Translations under genes and position numbers: made by a program
The notes under the pieces: generated by a model
What the model was told of the DNA's origin: nothing
Database searches by the model: none
The model's input: only the letters and a program-made list of their open reading frames with translations
Source of the DNA: Maylandia zebra
Taxonomy: Eukaryota > Chordata > Actinopteri > Cichliformes > Cichlidae
Direction: 5' to 3'
Length of the DNA: 64,000 nt
NCBI RefSeq assembly: GCF_041146795.1
Contig: NC_135176.1
Coordinates: 12,830,286-12,894,285 of the forward strand
Part shown: piece by piece, positions 34,153 through 46,496 of the stretch
How positions within the stretch are numbered: the first letter of the stretch is position 1
How the letters are laid out: each line of letters starts with the position of its first letter

Positions 34153-37100
34153 CAGGGGTAGGCAACCTTTCTGATGACGAGTGCCATTTAAAATTTCCTC
34201 AGAAGTCAGTGTGCCATATGATTGCATTAGCAATAAATTTAATAACGCTCTATATTAACGGTTACACACTATATAGAACCACTTTATAGAATTATATTTG
34301 TTCACAGATGAAACCAAAAAAAAAAAAGACACTTTTTATCCATAACAAGAACTCCATAACAGCAAATGAACTATACAACAGAAAATACAAATGTTATTTA
34401 TGGTCTCCTCACAACAATGATAAGAAAAATAAACTGGGCCAATATGGCATGTTTGTTAATACAGAGACACACATGTTAATGTGATCTCTGGTCTCCCACT
34501 CAGAGACATAGGTCTCCGACTGTCCAGCATTCAGACGGCTACCTGAGGACACTCATGTGAGAAAATCTGCTTACACAGATATGTAGAACCAAATACTGTC
34601 AATAAGGCCTCTGCAATGTTCTGAAGACAGTTAAACTTGTCAGGTAGTGATGTCCAGCAGGTGAAAATGCAAACTCCATGAACACACACAGCTGTGGATT
34701 CCAGCTGCTTCGATGTTATATATATGATTTCTATACATTTTACACCAGATGGAAACTTTGGTTGTAAGCTTCAGATAATTATTTATTAAAAGCTAGACAT
34801 TTTAAATGAGAATAAGAAGGTATTTCTTTGTGTCCCCCTTTCCCTGTTAATGCCCTACCTGGCCCCGCTGGCAAAACTTTGCTAGACCCGCCCCTGCACA
34901 GTTACCAGCTGTCAGCTACATTAAAAAAAAGGATCCTGGTGTTATTTGTCTCTCAGAAACAGTTCATAACTTCCCTTCAACTCATTCATGTCACCTAAAA
35001 GGTAAACCTGTTTCTCCATCCCCTGCTCAGCTCTGATGATTCAGTAAGGACATCTCCTGGTTTCATCTGCATGTTTCCCTCTCACCAGATATACAAACCG
35101 ATATCATGGCCAGCAGCTTTTACAGCTGTGGCTCCAGCAAACATCAGCTACTAGAAAGTAATACTAAATACATTCTAACAACAGCTGATCAAGCTTAAAC
35201 GTGCTGCTGTTGTTTAACGCGACATCCGGCGGTTTCCTCTTTCTGGTGCAAAGTTGGTGATAAACAAACGATCAGCGGATCATTGATCGTTTCATGATTG
35301 AAGTAGCAACAGGTGAGAGAGGGGGAGAGAATGAGAGAAGAAGAGGCAACTGTGCAGCGTAATGACAGAATAACTCCAGCTTTGTGTCTTTTTTTATTCT
35401 AGCTGAAGTCCGGGACAAACTGTTCCTTTTCACCTCAATACGAAACGCATAATATTTTCTCTGAATACGGGACGATTCAGTCTTTTTACAGGACGGTTGG
35501 CAACTCTACTAACTAACCTTATGAATAAAATAAAGTTCACTATTAGTACCATCAAAGCACCCACCCAGCTGTATAGAAACTCCGTCATGCTAGCTAGTAC
35601 GCAGTAAGAGTTATTGTAACTGACTGTAAAAAGTCAGCAAAACGAAAATAAACTCCACCTAAACTTGGTTTATATCTGACCCAGATGGACTGCAGGTCAT
35701 AACTTCTTACCTGAAGTTCAGTTCACCTGACACTCAGACCGGCGGCCGCCTGGGTCTCTCCTCCTGCCTCCCCTTTCTCTCATCCACCTGCTGGCCTCCA
35801 CCACTTGCTAATGTTACTGAATCTGAGGAAGCACCACCACAGCCACCAGGCACGTGCAGAGGGGGGTGCCCAAAGTGCCCTTTTGTTGAGGCAATTGTTT
35901 TTTTGTTTTTTTTTAATTATTTCTTTTTATATGTGTGTGTGCGTGCGGAGTCCTGTCTGTGCCCCTCAACAATAATATTTAACTATTAATCACAGTTTTG
36001 CTAAATAAAAGGATCTGGCTTGTATTAGTCACATGATCACATTTAACCAATGATCGCAGAACGCGCTGGTTACGAGCCGGGAACGAGCTCACAAAGAGCA
36101 CGCGCATTTTTTGCGGTCCGGAGCTGTAGGAGAAACACAAGTTAACTCAGAGACACAGACTGATGCGACAAAACCAGTAAGTAGGTGTACAGCGCACACT
36201 GTAGTGTATAGCACACAGGAGTATTAGCTTATTACGTACACGTTGGTAAGCTGTCTTGTGGCAACTGACGAACTGAAACAAACGAGCGTGCTGTGTGTGC
36301 AACAGCGCGACAAACATTACCTGTCCTAACTGCACAAGTAGTGCTGGTCATAGCTGCTAGCTCACTGGGTAAGGCTGTCATGGGTCTGTAGCTCTGTCAC
36401 CGTTTTAGGGAACATATTTAGTTTTAAAGTAAGTTACAGAGTATTTCCTGCCTTTCTGGGGGGATTATATTTCACTAAAAAACGATCTAATATGCATGTC
36501 CACATAATAATGATTATAATTATAATATTTAAAAAACACACGCTGTATTTTAAAGAACGTACATTAAGAAACAGATTATATTAGATTTATATTTTAAATA
36601 AGACAAAATGCTGATTTTACAGCAGCAAAATTATTGTATCTCTACAGTTTAAAAATGTAATAAGCTTTCTCCCTGCACAGAGTGGATAGTGAAACAAATG
36701 GAATCATCATAAATACATTATTTCATATTTATTACTTTTTTCCCCTCATTGCTTTATTATTGTAGCTCTAGTAATAAATAATAAGGGAAGGATTCTGGAT
36801 CAGCACCATGATGGAAACTTGTGCCCACAGTATATACAGTATTCTGAAGAAGGTCTAAAATGTCACTGTGTGTGCATGTGTGTGTTTTATGTATATGGAT
36901 TTTTAAATTATTACTCATGATATAACATTGTCCAGACATTCCTGGTAAGGACATGAGGAGGAAACAGTAGGAGCTGTATGAGGCTACTAAAGGTAATGGA
37001 TCCCTCAGCAGCTGGATTACAAAGAGCACAGGTAACATTAACACATGTACCAGTTGTTGGAGAGATATTCCAGTATAAACAAAAATAATAAGCACAACTG

Positions 37101-37870
37101 AAATGTTTTGCTTCTATAACATTTTTCTGTCATCATTTTATTATAGATTAAGTGTAAGAGTTGTTAAGTGTGGATAATTAAATAATAGTTTATTGCAATA
37201 GCAAGTTGTGCCTTGTTCTCAGATGGACAGCAAGTGGAGAGTGATATATGAAATGATGGGATGGAAGGAAGAAGAGAAGCAAAGAGTGATTCACAGTCTA
37301 GTTTATTTCTCAGTTTTTTGTTGCCTTATGGTTCCAAGCGCTGTCACCAATCTTTGCATTTTGTTATTATCTCATGACACTTGTTTAATCAGCTACCATC
37401 TCTCCTATGGAGTTTTTAATGTCTACAGTCTCAGATCAGCACAGCCCTGCCCTCCAGCACTATCAGCAGCAGGAGCAGCAGCAACACCTTAACAGCAACA
37501 TTGTACCCATCAGGTAAAACATAGGCTACGTTTGCTTTGCCTTGTTACCCATATTAGATTCTTGATGAATGTGTGTTGTTGTTATTCAGCCTGGTTCAAT
37601 GTGCCCCTTTTTAGCTTTAAGCACCCGCCCCTTTAAACGTCTCTGCCCTGACAGCCACCACCAAACAACTGAGTTATTTTTACACACCGACCAGCATCTG
37701 GCCAATCCACCACCTTTCATTGTTTATACAGTTACAAAGAAAAAAAAAAAGTCACCGGGCCACCGAGCAAATGCCCGGTATGCCTGACGGCCAGTCCAGC
37801 TATGGGCGTGGCATCAGTTAACCCTTTGCGTGCCAACTGTGGCACGCATGCCTAGGGTTGCCAACCCCTA
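34153..37870. mobile_element. hAT-type DNA transposon, non-autonomous or decayed (3.7 kb)
   Basis: Starts CAGGGGTAGGCAACC and ends GGTTGCCAACCCCTA, an imperfect 15-bp terminal inverted repeat of hAT type. Both sides carry the 8-bp duplication CTGTAATC (34145-34152 and 37871-37878), the hallmark length for hAT transposases. The inner sequence has no frame longer than about 110 codons and no transposase motif, so it depends on a partner or is dead. A stretch ending near 34896 (CTAGACCCGCCCCTG) looks like the end of another hAT family, so the interior may be a mosaic. Confidence 0.8.
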
Positions 37871-37878
37871 CTGTAATC

Positions 37879-38101
37879 AGTTTACTACTTTTTCATATTT
37901 GTATGAAAGAGCAATCAAACTCTCTCAGGGGTATGAAATAACCCTTTGATTGAAAGCAAACCAAGCCACATACAAAGTCACACAGATCACCTTTCATCCC
38001 TATTCTGAACGTCATCAGGTCATCTTGACCATGTCAACATGCCTAAGGTAAAACGGTGAAACCAGTTTGTTGTCTAAGAGTTAAAACAGTCGTGAATGGG
38101 T
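37879..38101. other. Short intergenic segment
   Basis: Between the hAT element and the hsd17b3 3' end. Nothing recognised. Confidence 0.4.
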
Positions 38102-38107
38102 TTTATT
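38102..38107 (-). terminator. hsd17b3: Candidate hsd17b3 polyadenylation signal
   Basis: TTTATT on the plus strand, AATAAA on the minus strand, about 100 nt past the hsd17b3 stop codon. This implies a short 3' UTR. Confidence 0.5.
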
Positions 38108-38203
38108 CACCATAGAGTTGAAGTAATTCAGTAATATTTGAGTGATAATTTTCTCCTGCATAAAAAAAACAACCTCAATATCAGTGCAGATGGAGTCACA
38201 TGA

Positions 38204-40110
38204 CTACTCCCTGTTTTCACCGGTCCAATCGTTTTTCTTGCATGAGCTTCGTAGTTTCCTAATGAGGAATGTCGACATCCGAAGACAGTCCGGCAAGAGC
38301 ATTGTAAGAAGCGCATTCTGTAAGTTGTTGGAAAAGTGACATGTTAACGTATTGGAGGGGATCATTTCTAAGCTATAACAGTTTAGCACTTTATAACTGA
38401 CCTGGACTGCGTGTGATAGACAGCCAGTGGTGCAGCTGGAGTGACCCACGGTGTTCAAAGCCTCACGAGCAAACGCTGTAGCGCTCTTCATGAAGCTGTT
38501 CACTTTCACATTTTTTGTCATGTTGGTGGACACCAGGAAGGGAGCCACACACTGAGGAGAGATTAAGGGAGCCAGAGTTATTTGGCTTTTAACTGAAAAA
38601 AAAAAAATGAAATTTTGAAATTTGACCAGAGTTGCACACTTTACCTGGACAGTAATTCCCTTTGACTTGTACTCTGCATGGAGACACTGAGAGAAGTATG
38701 TTACGAAAGTCTGGAATAAAGAAGAAAACAGACAAACCAACAAGTGAGCATCATCAAACCGTGTGCCAGTGAGAAAACATTACAGTGTGACGGGGTCAGC
38801 GTATATCTGAAACAATGAGTGCAAGTACGTCATACTGAAACAGCACCTTGGAGGCAGAGTAAAGCGTCAACAAAGGCTGTGGATGGACACCTGTCATAGA
38901 CGAGATGTTGATGATCAGCCCCTTTCCTCTGGGTCAAAGATGGAAGGCAGACATCCATTACATCATCCCATACCTTGCTACCTAATAATCACTTTAAATT
39001 TGAATGTTTCTGTCTTTACCTTTTAACCATGTCTGGGAGAACCAGTCTGGTCATCTGAATTGAGACAACATAAACTCATTTAGGTATCAATCAGTGGTTA
39101 TTTATTGGAGAAAGCTGTGAAAATTACTCAGAAATACCCACAAAGACCTCTCACCTGAGGGACTGACAGTATGTTACAGTTGATCACTTGAGTGATTTTC
39201 TGGTCAGAAAAACACAGAAAATGAAAAAAGGATTGTTATCAGAAGAAATATATTAAACAGTTCATTAACTGTTTAATAACATTAAAACACGACAACGCTT
39301 ACCTGTTCAGCATCCGGTATTTCCAGGAAATAGGCAAAACAGTCAGTACTGGTCATTCCCACATTGTTAACTATGTGGCATAAGGACATGCAAAATTAGC
39401 AGCTTCAGTAAGTAAGTATGTAAGAAAAAGGCAAGTTGGAAAGTAGGTGGGTATGTATTACCCAGAATTCCAATCTGCAGGCCTTGTAGTTCCTTGGCTA
39501 TGGCAGTGTAGATACTGTAGCCATGTGTGAAGTCCACTGGGATGGTCTGAGTCTTTCTTCCATACACACCCTCTGACGAAAACAAACAATATATTTTTGA
39601 TTATTTTGTCTCAATAGCCGCAGAAAGTAGTATTTTCCTTGAACTCACCGATTTCTCTGGCAACAGTTTGAAGCTTGTTATCACATCTGCTTATTAAAAC
39701 AATATCCAGGCCTCTTCGTGCCAGCTGGAAGAGAAAAAGAGAGAGTTTGTGGCTGTCACACAACAAGGAGACAAAGTCAGTCAAATTGTTTTATAATTCT
39801 GAACTTAAAAAACACATGTCTTGGTCTTGGAGTTTACTATCAACAATTTTATTAACTGTGAAAACTTATTTATAAGCTAGCTGTAAAATTGATAATTTTT
39901 CACACTGCGTGAACAAAAATATATTTGCAAGAATGATTATCACATCAACAGTACATCATGAGGCGATATTAATTGCTGCATGACTACACACTACCTAAAA
40001 CTCCATCGTAATAACGCAGCTACATTATAAGATACTGAAATTCACAACTTTCTGTTTTCCGTGAAAAGAAGTGACAAAAGTAACAAAAGAAAGTCTCGGC
40101 TACAAAATAG

Positions 40111-40181
<71 letters not shown>

Positions 40182-41955
40182 AGAGAGAGCGATTGTTAAG
40201 GGGAGCTGATGACTCACCTCAGTGGCATAAGCTTTACCAATACCAGATGTGGCACCGGTGACAACTGCACAGAGGAGAAAGCAGAAAAACGTCAGATCAG
40301 TTTTATTTCTTTCAACACTCCTGTCAAACCCAGCAGGAGTTTTAAACATGGATTTGTTGTGGACAAAGATAATGTGTTTTGCTTTCCTTATACAAAAATA
40401 CATTTTTAAATGTGGATTCAAAGCAGAAACTTCCATTATTTCTGATCAGCAGTACGGCACAACCAGCATTACTGTGAATGTAGTGATAACCAACTAGTAA
40501 GATTGCTAGTTGACAGAGGATATCAAAAAGCAGAATAATAAAATCAGTATCATCTGATAGGTTTACTGGAATAATAGCAGTCAAAACATGGGCAAAATTG
40601 TATCTATTAATAAAAAAGATCCAGTTACAGATTCTCGTGTAGAATTAGACTATTTTATATTTAGTGCAGATAAACATATACCTCAAATGCAACTTTATTT
40701 GCATGCCTCATCTCAACGAGTCATTCCAAAGTAACAATGTAATTTTAGAAGCATTTAGGAGGAAATGTAACCAACACAAGAGTAAAAGTTGCAAGTGGAA
40801 TGTAAGAATGTGATTTCAGAGTATTCAGCCTTGATTTAAATGAACGGAGTGCTGCAGCAGGCCTCTAGTTCTCTGAGAGTTTGCTTCAGATACGTGGAGC
40901 ATTAAAATTAAACGCTTCTTCTCCTTGTTTAGTTTGTGCTCTGGGGATAGATAGACCTGTCCCAGATAAGCTTAGAGATTTGTGTGGCGGCCAACATAGC
41001 AGCAGATAACACATGTATTTTGACTGCAAACCAGTCAGTTCTATGTAAACCGAAGACACTGTGATGATCTGAGAGTTGGCATGATAAAAATGTTAAGAAA
41101 AGAGGTACCATGTCCAGGGCTTTGCAGTCCTGACCCTAAAACCGCCACAGCTGGCACTGTTACATTTGAAGAGTACGCTGTAATTCCTCTTCTTTAACCT
41201 TATGTCATGCGGCGGCTGTGTGAAGGCAAGAGAGGACCCAAATGCACGGCTCTAGACACACGGGGATGAACTCAAAGGCCGGTCTTTATTAACAGGAACA
41301 TAAAAAGTCATACAAAACTATACTGGGAGCAACTAAAAGCTTAGGCGCTGGGAAGACACGGAAAATGCACACAACCTAGAGGGACGACGCAACACAGAAC
41401 AAAGGGACACTCTGACATAAATACACAGAAGGTAACGAGGGAAGTGGGAACACACGGGGAACACAGCTGAAGACAATTACTCATGGCCGAGCAGGGAGGA
41501 CACGAAACTGACGATACTGACACCAAGATGTGGACCTTAAACACAACACAGTACACAGAGATGAGCACGGAGAGAGAGAGGCAGAGAGAGAGGCAGAGAA
41601 GAAGGATGAATACGAGGGGATGAGGAGAACACAGAACACATAGGATGGGAACACGGTACCAGAGCAAACACCACAATAAAAACATGGACACAGGGGGAAT
41701 CCAAATACCAAACCAAACAATCCAATGGACATAAGAAACAAAATACAAACTACAGAAAAACTAAGAACACTGGGTCAAAATGACCCAGGACCATGACACC
41801 TTACCTGCCCATTGTCCGTATGTTCTCAAGTCCACTTGCCATTTTGATGATAAAACAAACTCTCTAAATCCACACCAACATCTCCAAGTGATTTTCAGAA
41901 GGTAGAAAGTCACAGTCATTCCTCCAATGATGGCCAGTAGGTCAGCAAACAACAT
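38204..41955 (-). CDS. hsd17b3: 17-beta-hydroxysteroid dehydrogenase type 3 (testosterone 17-beta-dehydrogenase 3)
   Basis: Short-chain dehydrogenase of the ER membrane. In vertebrates it reduces androstenedione to testosterone with NADPH, mainly in testis. Exons in transcript order: 41955-41805, 40264-40218, 39724-39649, 39572-39462, 39370-39303, 39199-39155, 39054-39020, 38928-38847, 38710-38645, 38551-38402, 38317-38204. All junctions are GT-AG and in phase: 314 aa in 11 exons (human 310 aa, 11 exons). An N-terminal membrane anchor (MLFADLLAIIGGMTVTFYLL) precedes the Rossmann motif VVTGATSGIGKAYA. Then come LVNNVGM, the catalytic Ser in NISSMTG, and the YSASK Tyr/Lys pair. An in-frame ATG at 42072 would add 39 residues; I prefer 41955 because it restores the family's N-terminal length. 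HSD17B12 is the main alternative. A solo LTR abuts the first donor. Confidence 0.9.
40112..40179. repeat. (GT)34 microsatellite
   Basis: 68 bp of uninterrupted GT, only about 38 bp downstream of the hsd17b3 exon 2 donor (reads CA in the transcript). Probably polymorphic. Confidence 0.95.
41203..41798 (-). mobile_element. Solo LTR (596 bp) with 5-bp target-site duplication
   Basis: Begins TGTCATG and ends CATGACA (TG...CA ends, 7-bp inverted repeat). It is flanked by CCTTA at 41198-41202 and 41799-41803. On the minus strand an AATAAA (41290-41285) precedes about 85 nt of R/U5-like sequence, so the LTR has the same orientation as hsd17b3. No primer-binding site, polypurine tract or gag/pol remains, as expected after LTR-LTR recombination. 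The 5-bp duplication fits Ty3/gypsy or Pao-type elements. Long frames on the minus strand are compositional. Confidence 0.8.
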
Positions 41956-42072
41956 CTTGTTGCAGAGCTCTTTTGCTTCTAGCTCAGAGTACAAAATGCC
42001 AAAAAAGTGGCTCAACTGCCAAACTTTGGGCAGTGAAAACTGTTTATCTGTAACGCCCCTCCTCCTCCACAT

Positions 42073-43113
42073 TACCCCACCCCTGATTGAATGCTGCTGT
42101 CATGAAAGGTGACCCTGCTGGACACATATGGCCCTAAACCTCCATTACAGACCACTTTTTGGAAGCACACCTAAGCTTTTGAGTCTTTACAGAGTTGTAC
42201 ACTATAATTTCATAATGATATTATTAAGAGTTTGTTCACTTAACATAAAAACATCAAGTTGCAGTTGATCGTAAGCATGCTAAACGACAAGGGAAAGCTC
42301 TTAGTTGTAACTGTCATGTCCGATGGCACAAAATGCAAAGTTTTTTGTTAAGATGTCTTTCAAACATGCTGCAGTTGTAGTGTTTCTGTTTTTTATTTTT
42401 GTCTTCAAGCCCAAGCTTACTTTCTCCAATATACAGCTCTTTCTGTAACCCGAGTCCTGTATGGTACGTATAAATGTCAGGATTTCCCTTTAACGCGCTG
42501 CAGGATGCAGCAGGTTCTAACAGCAATCACATGTGAATCTAATCGTCAAAAGCCTGGAAGTACGACTCATCAAATGGTGTCAGTGCAGATAAAAGCAATA
42601 ACGTAGTTGTGACAGCTACTGACAGCTGATAAATCTCAGCTGCAGTTACAATCTGTCACCTTTTATTGTCAGTAGAAACAGTCCCATCCATTCATGCAAC
42701 AACCAACGTCTGTACACTGATAAACTCAAAATGCTCTCGATAATTGTCTGAGCAACAATACATGTGATAGCCCATAAATGCTACACAAGCATATTTAGAG
42801 CTGTGATCAAGCTGCTATCATTAAAATGATAAAAAATTGAACTGGGTCACTTGCAGTGTTCAGAGCCATAATGACTCCCCGTGGCAAAATAAAGTGTGTT
42901 TTGTGTAAAAATGGGTCAATTCATATTTCTACAAGTGTGTCTTACATTACTAACCCCTCTCTACCATAAAAAAAATACTATATGCATTCAAGATTACTTA
43001 TTTTCCCACTTTCACACTAAGTTTTAGCAGAAATAGCATAAACTACTGTGTCCCCGATCAGGTTTGTTCAGGTTCAGTTACCAACATGTGAAAAATTCAA
43101 TTAAACTCCATTT
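42073..43113. other. Region upstream of hsd17b3, nothing recognised
   Basis: Probable hsd17b3 promoter side. I see no unambiguous TATA box, coding frame or repeat end. Confidence 0.4.
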
Positions 43114-43162
43114 GTGTGTTGTTTATATGGAGCTAAAGTTTAGCCCCATATAAACAACACAC
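43114..43162. repeat. 24-bp near-perfect inverted repeat
   Basis: Arms 43114-43137 and 43139-43162 pair with one mismatch (A versus G) around a single base. It sits at the edge of the Tc1 remnant that follows and may be a leftover terminal structure. Confidence 0.85.
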
Positions 43163-43164
43163 AC

Positions 43165-43800
43165 GCTACAGATGATTCAGTATTGTGTAGAACCACTTAG
43201 CAACATCAAGTTTAAATCAACGTTTTATGTGTGACTTTATTAGTGTCTTACATCAGTGTGGATTCATTTTGTTTGCTTTGTTGCTTCAGTTTGTTTAGGT
43301 TTGTGGGGATTCATTTATGGGCAGCTCTCTTAAGGTGCCGCTGCAACATTTCAGTTAGGTTGGGATTTGCGAAACAAGCTAAAATCATCACGCCTCCACC
43401 ACCATGTTTGACAGTCGGTGTGACGTGTTTTGACTGATATGCTGTGTTTGGTTTTCTCCAAATGTGGCCAAACATCTCCACACTGGTCTTGAGGACATTG
43501 TTCCAGAATTCTTGTGGTTGTTCAGATGAAACTTTGGAAACCTAAGCTGTGCTGCCATGCTCTTTTTTTTGAGAGAAGAGGCTTTCTCCTTGCAACACAA
43601 ACAAGCCCTGCTTGTTCAATGTTTTTCTAACTGTACTGTCATGAACTTTAACATTTAACATGCTATCTGAGATGTGTTTTTGAATTTACCTGAGCATTTC
43701 ACAATCTGATCTTGGGGTGAATTCTCAAAACTTCAGTTTTTATAGAGGTCACATTTATAGAGGTAAATGTGAGATACTTGTTAATAGTTCTAACAGCAAT
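43165..43800 (-). mobile_element. Tc1-like transposon relic (copy D)
   Basis: The minus strand reads [14 protein letters not shown] near 43432-43385, a conserved Tc1 transposase block, and upstream FWNNVLKTSVEMFGHIW-like sequence. Stops and gaps prevent a full protein. Not the same family as copies A-C by eye. Borders approximate. Confidence 0.6.
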
Positions 43801-43814
43801 CTGGAAGTATAGTA

Positions 43815-44240
43815 GCAAAACTGAGGGATGGTTAAAGTTCATTTGTACTATAATACCCAAAGGGTATTTCAGATTGACCAAAAGTTATGTCGGACAATGC
43901 TAAGGATTTTCTATGAGTCTGTTGTGGCCAGTGCTATCCTCTATGCTGTTGCATGCTGGGGCAGAAGGTTGAGGTTTGCTGATGCCAACACACTAAATAT
44001 ACTGATCTGCAAGGCCAGTAATGTTGTGGGGACGGAGCTGGACTCCCTTAAGGTGGTGTCTGAGAGGCGGATGTTGTCCCAGATGAGGACAAAGGTGGAT
44101 AATACCTCCCACCCACTCCATGACGTGCCGGCTAGTCACAGGAGCACGTTCAGCGAGAGACTGAGATTACCAGAAAGCACCACAGGAATCATTCCTGCCC
44201 GTGGCCATCTCCCTGTACAACTCCTCCATCTAATACACTG
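43815..44240 (+). mobile_element. Non-LTR retrotransposon C-terminal fragment
   Basis: A frame around 43880-44180 reads LRIFYESVVASAILYAVACWG and later SHPLHDVPASHRSTFSERLRLP. This is the layout of the region following the RT domain in CR1/L2-type LINEs (a Cys-Trp-Gly block, then SHPLH and an F-ERL-LP block). It lacks the RT catalytic part and is a dead fragment, from a different family than the LINE at 20317. Confidence 0.55.
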
Positions 44241-45984
44241 TAAACACTTCAATAGTTACACCCTTTTGCACATGCTCTACAGTAAAATAGCAAATGCCAA
44301 AGTTCACAGTTTAGAGTCAAATGTCAGTCATATATATTCTCACCTCTGTAATATTCTTGTCAGTCTTCTTGATATTTATGATTGAGCAATTTGTTATATT
44401 AGTCCTGTTTTTAAAATTTCAAATTCTGCAACCTATTGTATTACATAATTAGTTTAGTCTGTTACTGTCTTGGAGCAACTGTAACCCACATAATTTCCTT
44501 GAGTATTAGTAAATTATTCTGATTCTGAAGTAACATAAAATAAAATCACATGTCTCACCAACAAGAACTGCAAATTAATCATAATTATACATCTGTACTG
44601 TATATAAAAAAGCAACATGTAGTCTCTTTTCATGTCCATTCACTGTAGGTGTGGATCTATTGCATGGCGTTCCTCACAGCAAGAAGCTGTTGAGCAAAAT
44701 CAATACAGCTCTTCCTGCATCTGGAGCTTGTGAAGGACATCTCAGTCATGCAGGACTCCTGTTCACTGCTAAACAGTTAGAGCTTCACAGAAAGAACCTT
44801 GAGAGCAAACTGCTGCTGAAGCTTAACCATCATCTCACTGAGTTAAGAAATGGCACATTTTTGCTAAATCTGCAGAAATAGATGCACACCCATACAATTT
44901 ATGGTAAACTGAGCTGCCTTGTATGTACATATGTTGAAGTTGCCTCGTTCTAATGTTTTCTCTCAGGCTGCTGCCATTTGGAGCAAAAATGAATATATAG
45001 TTTACAGCATATCTTGTCACTGGAAATTGTTTGCACTGGTTTTTTTTGGGGGGGGTTTTTTGGGTTTTTTTTTTTTTGTCCCGTTTGACTCTTTTGCCAT
45101 CAGAATTGTTGTCTAAAGGCAAAGAAAGATGCCCAACGGATTTACTTTACCAAATTGACCATCCCAGCCTTGCCGTAATGGTCCATTTGATTCACCTTTT
45201 ATTGTTTATTTTATTTTCACTTACTGAATACGGGACAGACTTAACTGGGGGAAAGAAGGGGAGAAAGAAAGAGGGAAAGAGAAACAGCTGAGAAGAGGGA
45301 CGGGGGAGAAGGGCAAAAAACAAAAACCAACAGAACGGGCAGAGAAAAAAAAAATGCATATATCGATCACCTGGATCACCTGCTGAGAAAGAAAAAAGAA
45401 AACAAGCAGAAGAGAACAAGAGTACTAGAATAAACAACATCACAATGATATATGGGAATATGACAGTAAATACTAAATATTAAACATTATTGTGCAGCAC
45501 CTGGACGCCCATCCCCGGACACAAAGAACCACCAACGCACCGATGTCTGAGGGAGTCCGCCACTGGCAGGGGAAGTGGTGGTAGGGGGAGATAGGCCTCC
45601 AAACCTTGGAGGGCCTGAGATGTCCCCAGAGAGGTGGCGCCTGACACCCAACCTGACATATAGACACAGAAATACAGGCACACACATATACAAACATCCA
45701 TTCCCACCCTCATGCTCTCATATGCACTTACTCCACACTCAACCAACGTGGAGACAGACATAAAGAGACGCTGTACACACGATCACACTCCCCAAGCATA
45801 CTCTGTTTGCACTGTTTATATATTTATATTATTTACTGTAGGTATTGGTGAAAAAAGCTTGTTGTGAAAATCTTGAAATTAGAATTGTTGTGCCTTATTT
45901 TGTTGATCTTTTTACATATTCCTTTTGAAAATACTAAAATTTGTGTATTTATTTATTTTGTTTGTCTGATAGCATTTATTTATA
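44241..45984. repeat. Intergenic with low-complexity stretches
   Basis: Holds a T/G-homopolymer stretch (about 45040-45080), a purine-rich stretch (45240-45350) and sequence at 45480-45800 that I recognise as a dispersed teleost repeat (GTGCAGCACCTGGACG, GGAGTCCGCCACTGGCAG). A 76-codon frame at 44651-44881 has no family I know. Confidence 0.35.
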
Positions 45985-46496
45985 AAATAAATCGGACATT
46001 TCAAACAGTTACTCGCTACCTGAGTAGTCTTTTTGCCAAGTACTTTTTTACTCTTACTCGAGTAACTTTTTTGAAGACTACTTTTCACTTTTACTTGAGT
46101 AATAATATTTTAAAGTAATGCTACTCTTACTTGAGTACAATTTTTGGATACTCGACCCACCTCTGCTGCTACTTTGAAACTCCTGGGCTGCTCTGTCTGC
46201 CACAGTTTCAAACTGATCATGTGACTGTATGGCCACATCTGATTGGTAAAAAAGTTACCGGAAACTCCACTGACGGCATGTTATCTAATGTGTTAAACTA
46301 ATTATTTTTTAAAAAGTAACAAGTCGAATTTTGCAAATGTAGCAGAGTAAAAGTACAGTTTCTTCTTCACAAATGCACTCAAATAAAAGTAAAAAGTATC
46401 GTGCAAAAAAGGTACTTTAAAAGTACATTTTTTTCAAAAACCTACTCAAGTAAATGTAACGGAGTAAATGTAACTCGTTACTACCCACCTCTGTCG
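45985..46496. repeat. Dispersed repeat rich in ACTTGAGTAA-type units
   Basis: Many variants of TTACTCGAGTAA and ACTCAAGTAAAAGTA, with GACCCACCTCTG near 46155 and TACCCACCTCTG near 46485 as matching end motifs. This pattern is widespread in teleost genomes as a DNA-transposon-like repeat. Superfamily not assigned. Confidence 0.5.

Noticed and set aside
38204-38743. 179-codon minus-strand frame read as one exon
   Set aside because: It runs through two short hsd17b3 introns (38318-38401 and 38552-38644) that stay open by chance. Splicing them out gives the family sequence.
41341-41748. 135-codon hydrophobic minus-strand frame
   Set aside because: Lies wholly inside the solo LTR. The Cys/Leu/Ser-rich composition comes from GA-rich sequence on the other strand.
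41955-42072. Upstream in-frame ATG of hsd17b3
   Set aside because: Would add a 39-residue extension not seen in the family. It may lie in the 5' UTR or upstream of the transcription start.
44651-44881. 76-codon frame starting MDLLHGVPHSKK
   Set aside because: No family recognised, no splice context, no neighbour support. Kept as unannotated intergenic sequence.
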